Shown piece by piece: positions 63,185-64,000 of a stretch of 64,000 nt of DNA. Position numbers and translations under genes: made by a program. Source of the DNA: Hyphomicrobium sp. CS1GBMeth3 (GTDB lineage: Bacteria > Pseudomonadota > Alphaproteobacteria > Rhizobiales > Hyphomicrobiaceae); assembly GCF_900117455.1 (NCBI RefSeq), contig NZ_FPHO01000003.1:2136501-2200500 (forward strand). The letters are read 5' to 3'. The notes under the pieces were generated by a model that saw nothing but the letters and a program-made list of their open reading frames with translations, was not told the origin of the DNA and made no database searches. Each line of letters opens with the position of its first letter. The first letter of the stretch is position 1.

Positions 63185-64000
63185 TCACTCCCCGAGTGCG
63201 AAGGTGTAGAGCTCGCCGCCCTGCGGGATCTTGTCGAGCCCGGTGGCCTTCGCCATCGCGGTGGCACCGATCGCGCCGAACTTATCGTTCATGTCGAGAC
63301 CAGCGGTGACGGGGATGCCGATCCAGCCACCCAGACCCGAGAAGATCGAGACATATTGTTTGCCCTTGATCTTGTAGGTGATCGGGTTGCCGATGATGCC
63401 GGAGCCCAGCTTCTTCTGCCACAGCACCTTGCCCGTGTTGCGGTCGACGGCGCGGAAGTGTCCGCTCTTCGAGCCGTAGAACATCAGGCCGCCGTCGGTG
63501 ACCATGGTGCCCGACCAGTTCGGGTAGGGATCGGGGATCTCCCAATCGGCCTTGCCTGTCACGACGTCGAACTTCTTGATCTTGCCGGAGATGCCAGGCT
63601 TCTCGGGATACATGTACACGTTGGCGAACACGTAAACCGTGCCCTGCTGCGTGTGGGTGCGCTCCTGAGGCTCGTCTTCCATGCACCAGTTGTTGGTGGG
63701 GCAGTAGAACTTGTTCGGCTCCTTGGGATCGACCGAGCAGGGCTGCTGGTCCTTGCCACCCATGGCGGAGGGGCAAGCAGCGACGTTACGGCCGACCTCG
63801 AAGGGCGAGTGCTCGTAAACCTTGATCGGACGGCCGGTCTTGAGATCGACCTTCTCGGCCCAGTCGACGGTCACGAACTTGTTGGCGCGCAGAAGCGTGC
63901 CGTCGACGCGATCGAGAACGTAGGCGAAGCCGTTGCGGTCGAAGTGGACGAGCGCTTTGTGCTTCTTGCCATCGACGTCGAGGTTGTCGACGAGGATGTT
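63185..64000 (-). CDS. xoxF: XoxF-type PQQ methanol/alcohol dehydrogenase, C-terminal part (partial)
   Basis: The frame runs off the right edge of the window; the last 271 residues are present. PQQ dehydrogenase repeats are clear: WCMEDEPQERTHTQQGTVYV, WEIPDPYPNWSGTMVTDGGL, FRAVDRNTGKVLWQKKLGSG and YVSIFSGLGGWIGIPVTAGL. The ending KATGLDKIPQGGELYTF is of the XoxF/MxaF family. The lanthanide-diagnostic Asp lies outside the window, so XoxF over MxaF rests on overall similarity and the XoxJ-like neighbour. It should be a periplasmic enzyme oxidising methanol or another alcohol. Confidence 0.88.
   Translation of the reverse strand, partial: NILVDNLDVDGKKHKALVHFDRNGFAYVLDRVDGTLLRANKFVTVDWAEKVDLKTGRPIKVYEHSPFEVGRNVAACPSAMGGKDQQPCSVDPKEPNKFYCPTNNWCMEDEPQERTHTQQGTVYVFANVYMYPEKPGISGKIKKFDVVTGKADWEIPDPYPNWSGTMVTDGGLMFYGSKSGHFRAVDRNTGKVLWQKKLGSGIIGNPITYKIKGKQYVSIFSGLGGWIGIPVTAGLDMNDKFGAIGATAMAKATGLDKIPQGGELYTFALGE

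Noticed and set aside
1..64000. tRNA genes and rRNA
   Set aside because: No T-loop/anticodon arrangements or rRNA core sequences were recognised by eye; a covariance search would be decisive.

Overview
This window looks like chromosomal DNA of a methylotrophic alphaproteobacterium of the order Hyphomicrobiales (Rhizobiales), with Hyphomicrobium or a close relative as the best guess. The reasons are the high GC content, the gene order nuoE-N / birA / rnj / mce / DUF1467, the pairs ffs-dnaX-ybaB and ileS-lspA-M16-M16, the cell-cycle regulator TrcR, and a PQQ alcohol (methanol) dehydrogenase cluster at the right end. The genus is an inference; no rRNA or other taxonomic marker is present.

Positions 1-6600 look acquired. 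The window opens on the end of a cysteine-rich exported protein, followed directly by a tyrosine-recombinase remnant. Then come nhaA and an arsenic resistance island: arsR-acr3-arsC-arsH on the minus strand, and divergently a low-molecular-weight-phosphatase-type arsenate reductase plus an ArsR/arsenate-reductase fusion on the plus strand. The divergent region holds several perfect dyads and what looks like a leaderless arsR promoter. Positions 6.6-16.2 kb are an accessory stretch: a PEBP-like protein, a GMC oxidoreductase with its Tat-exported partner, an O-acyltransferase with an SGNH domain, an inorganic pyrophosphatase, an AI-2E family membrane protein, a small stress-like group (PRC-barrel protein, NepR-like anti-sigma protein, exported Pro/Gly-rich protein) and a serine hydrolase.

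Positions 16.2-31.7 kb are a minus-strand block: nuoE-F-G-H-I-J-K-L-M-N for respiratory complex I, then birA, RNase J, methylmalonyl-CoA epimerase and a DUF1467 protein. nuoA-D are absent from the window, a PilZ gene in the opposite orientation sits between nuoN and birA, and two palindromic repeats lie between nuo genes.

Positions 32.3-41.1 kb carry the SRP RNA with a well-placed promoter, dnaX, ybaB, and a carboxy(nor)spermidine dehydrogenase/decarboxylase pair separated by three uncharacterised genes. Positions 41.1-59.5 kb are mostly housekeeping: gshA, ribF, a MaoC hydratase, trcR, ubiA, an ankyrin protein, rsmE, a glutathione transferase, ileS, lspA, a lipoprotein, an M16B protease pair and pgi.

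Positions 59.5-64 kb hold the methylotrophy end on the minus strand: the C-terminal half of a XoxF-type PQQ dehydrogenase, a XoxJ-like periplasmic protein fused to ankyrin repeats, a PQQ-associated beta-propeller protein and a LuxR-type response regulator. No tRNA, rRNA operon or CRISPR array was recognised.
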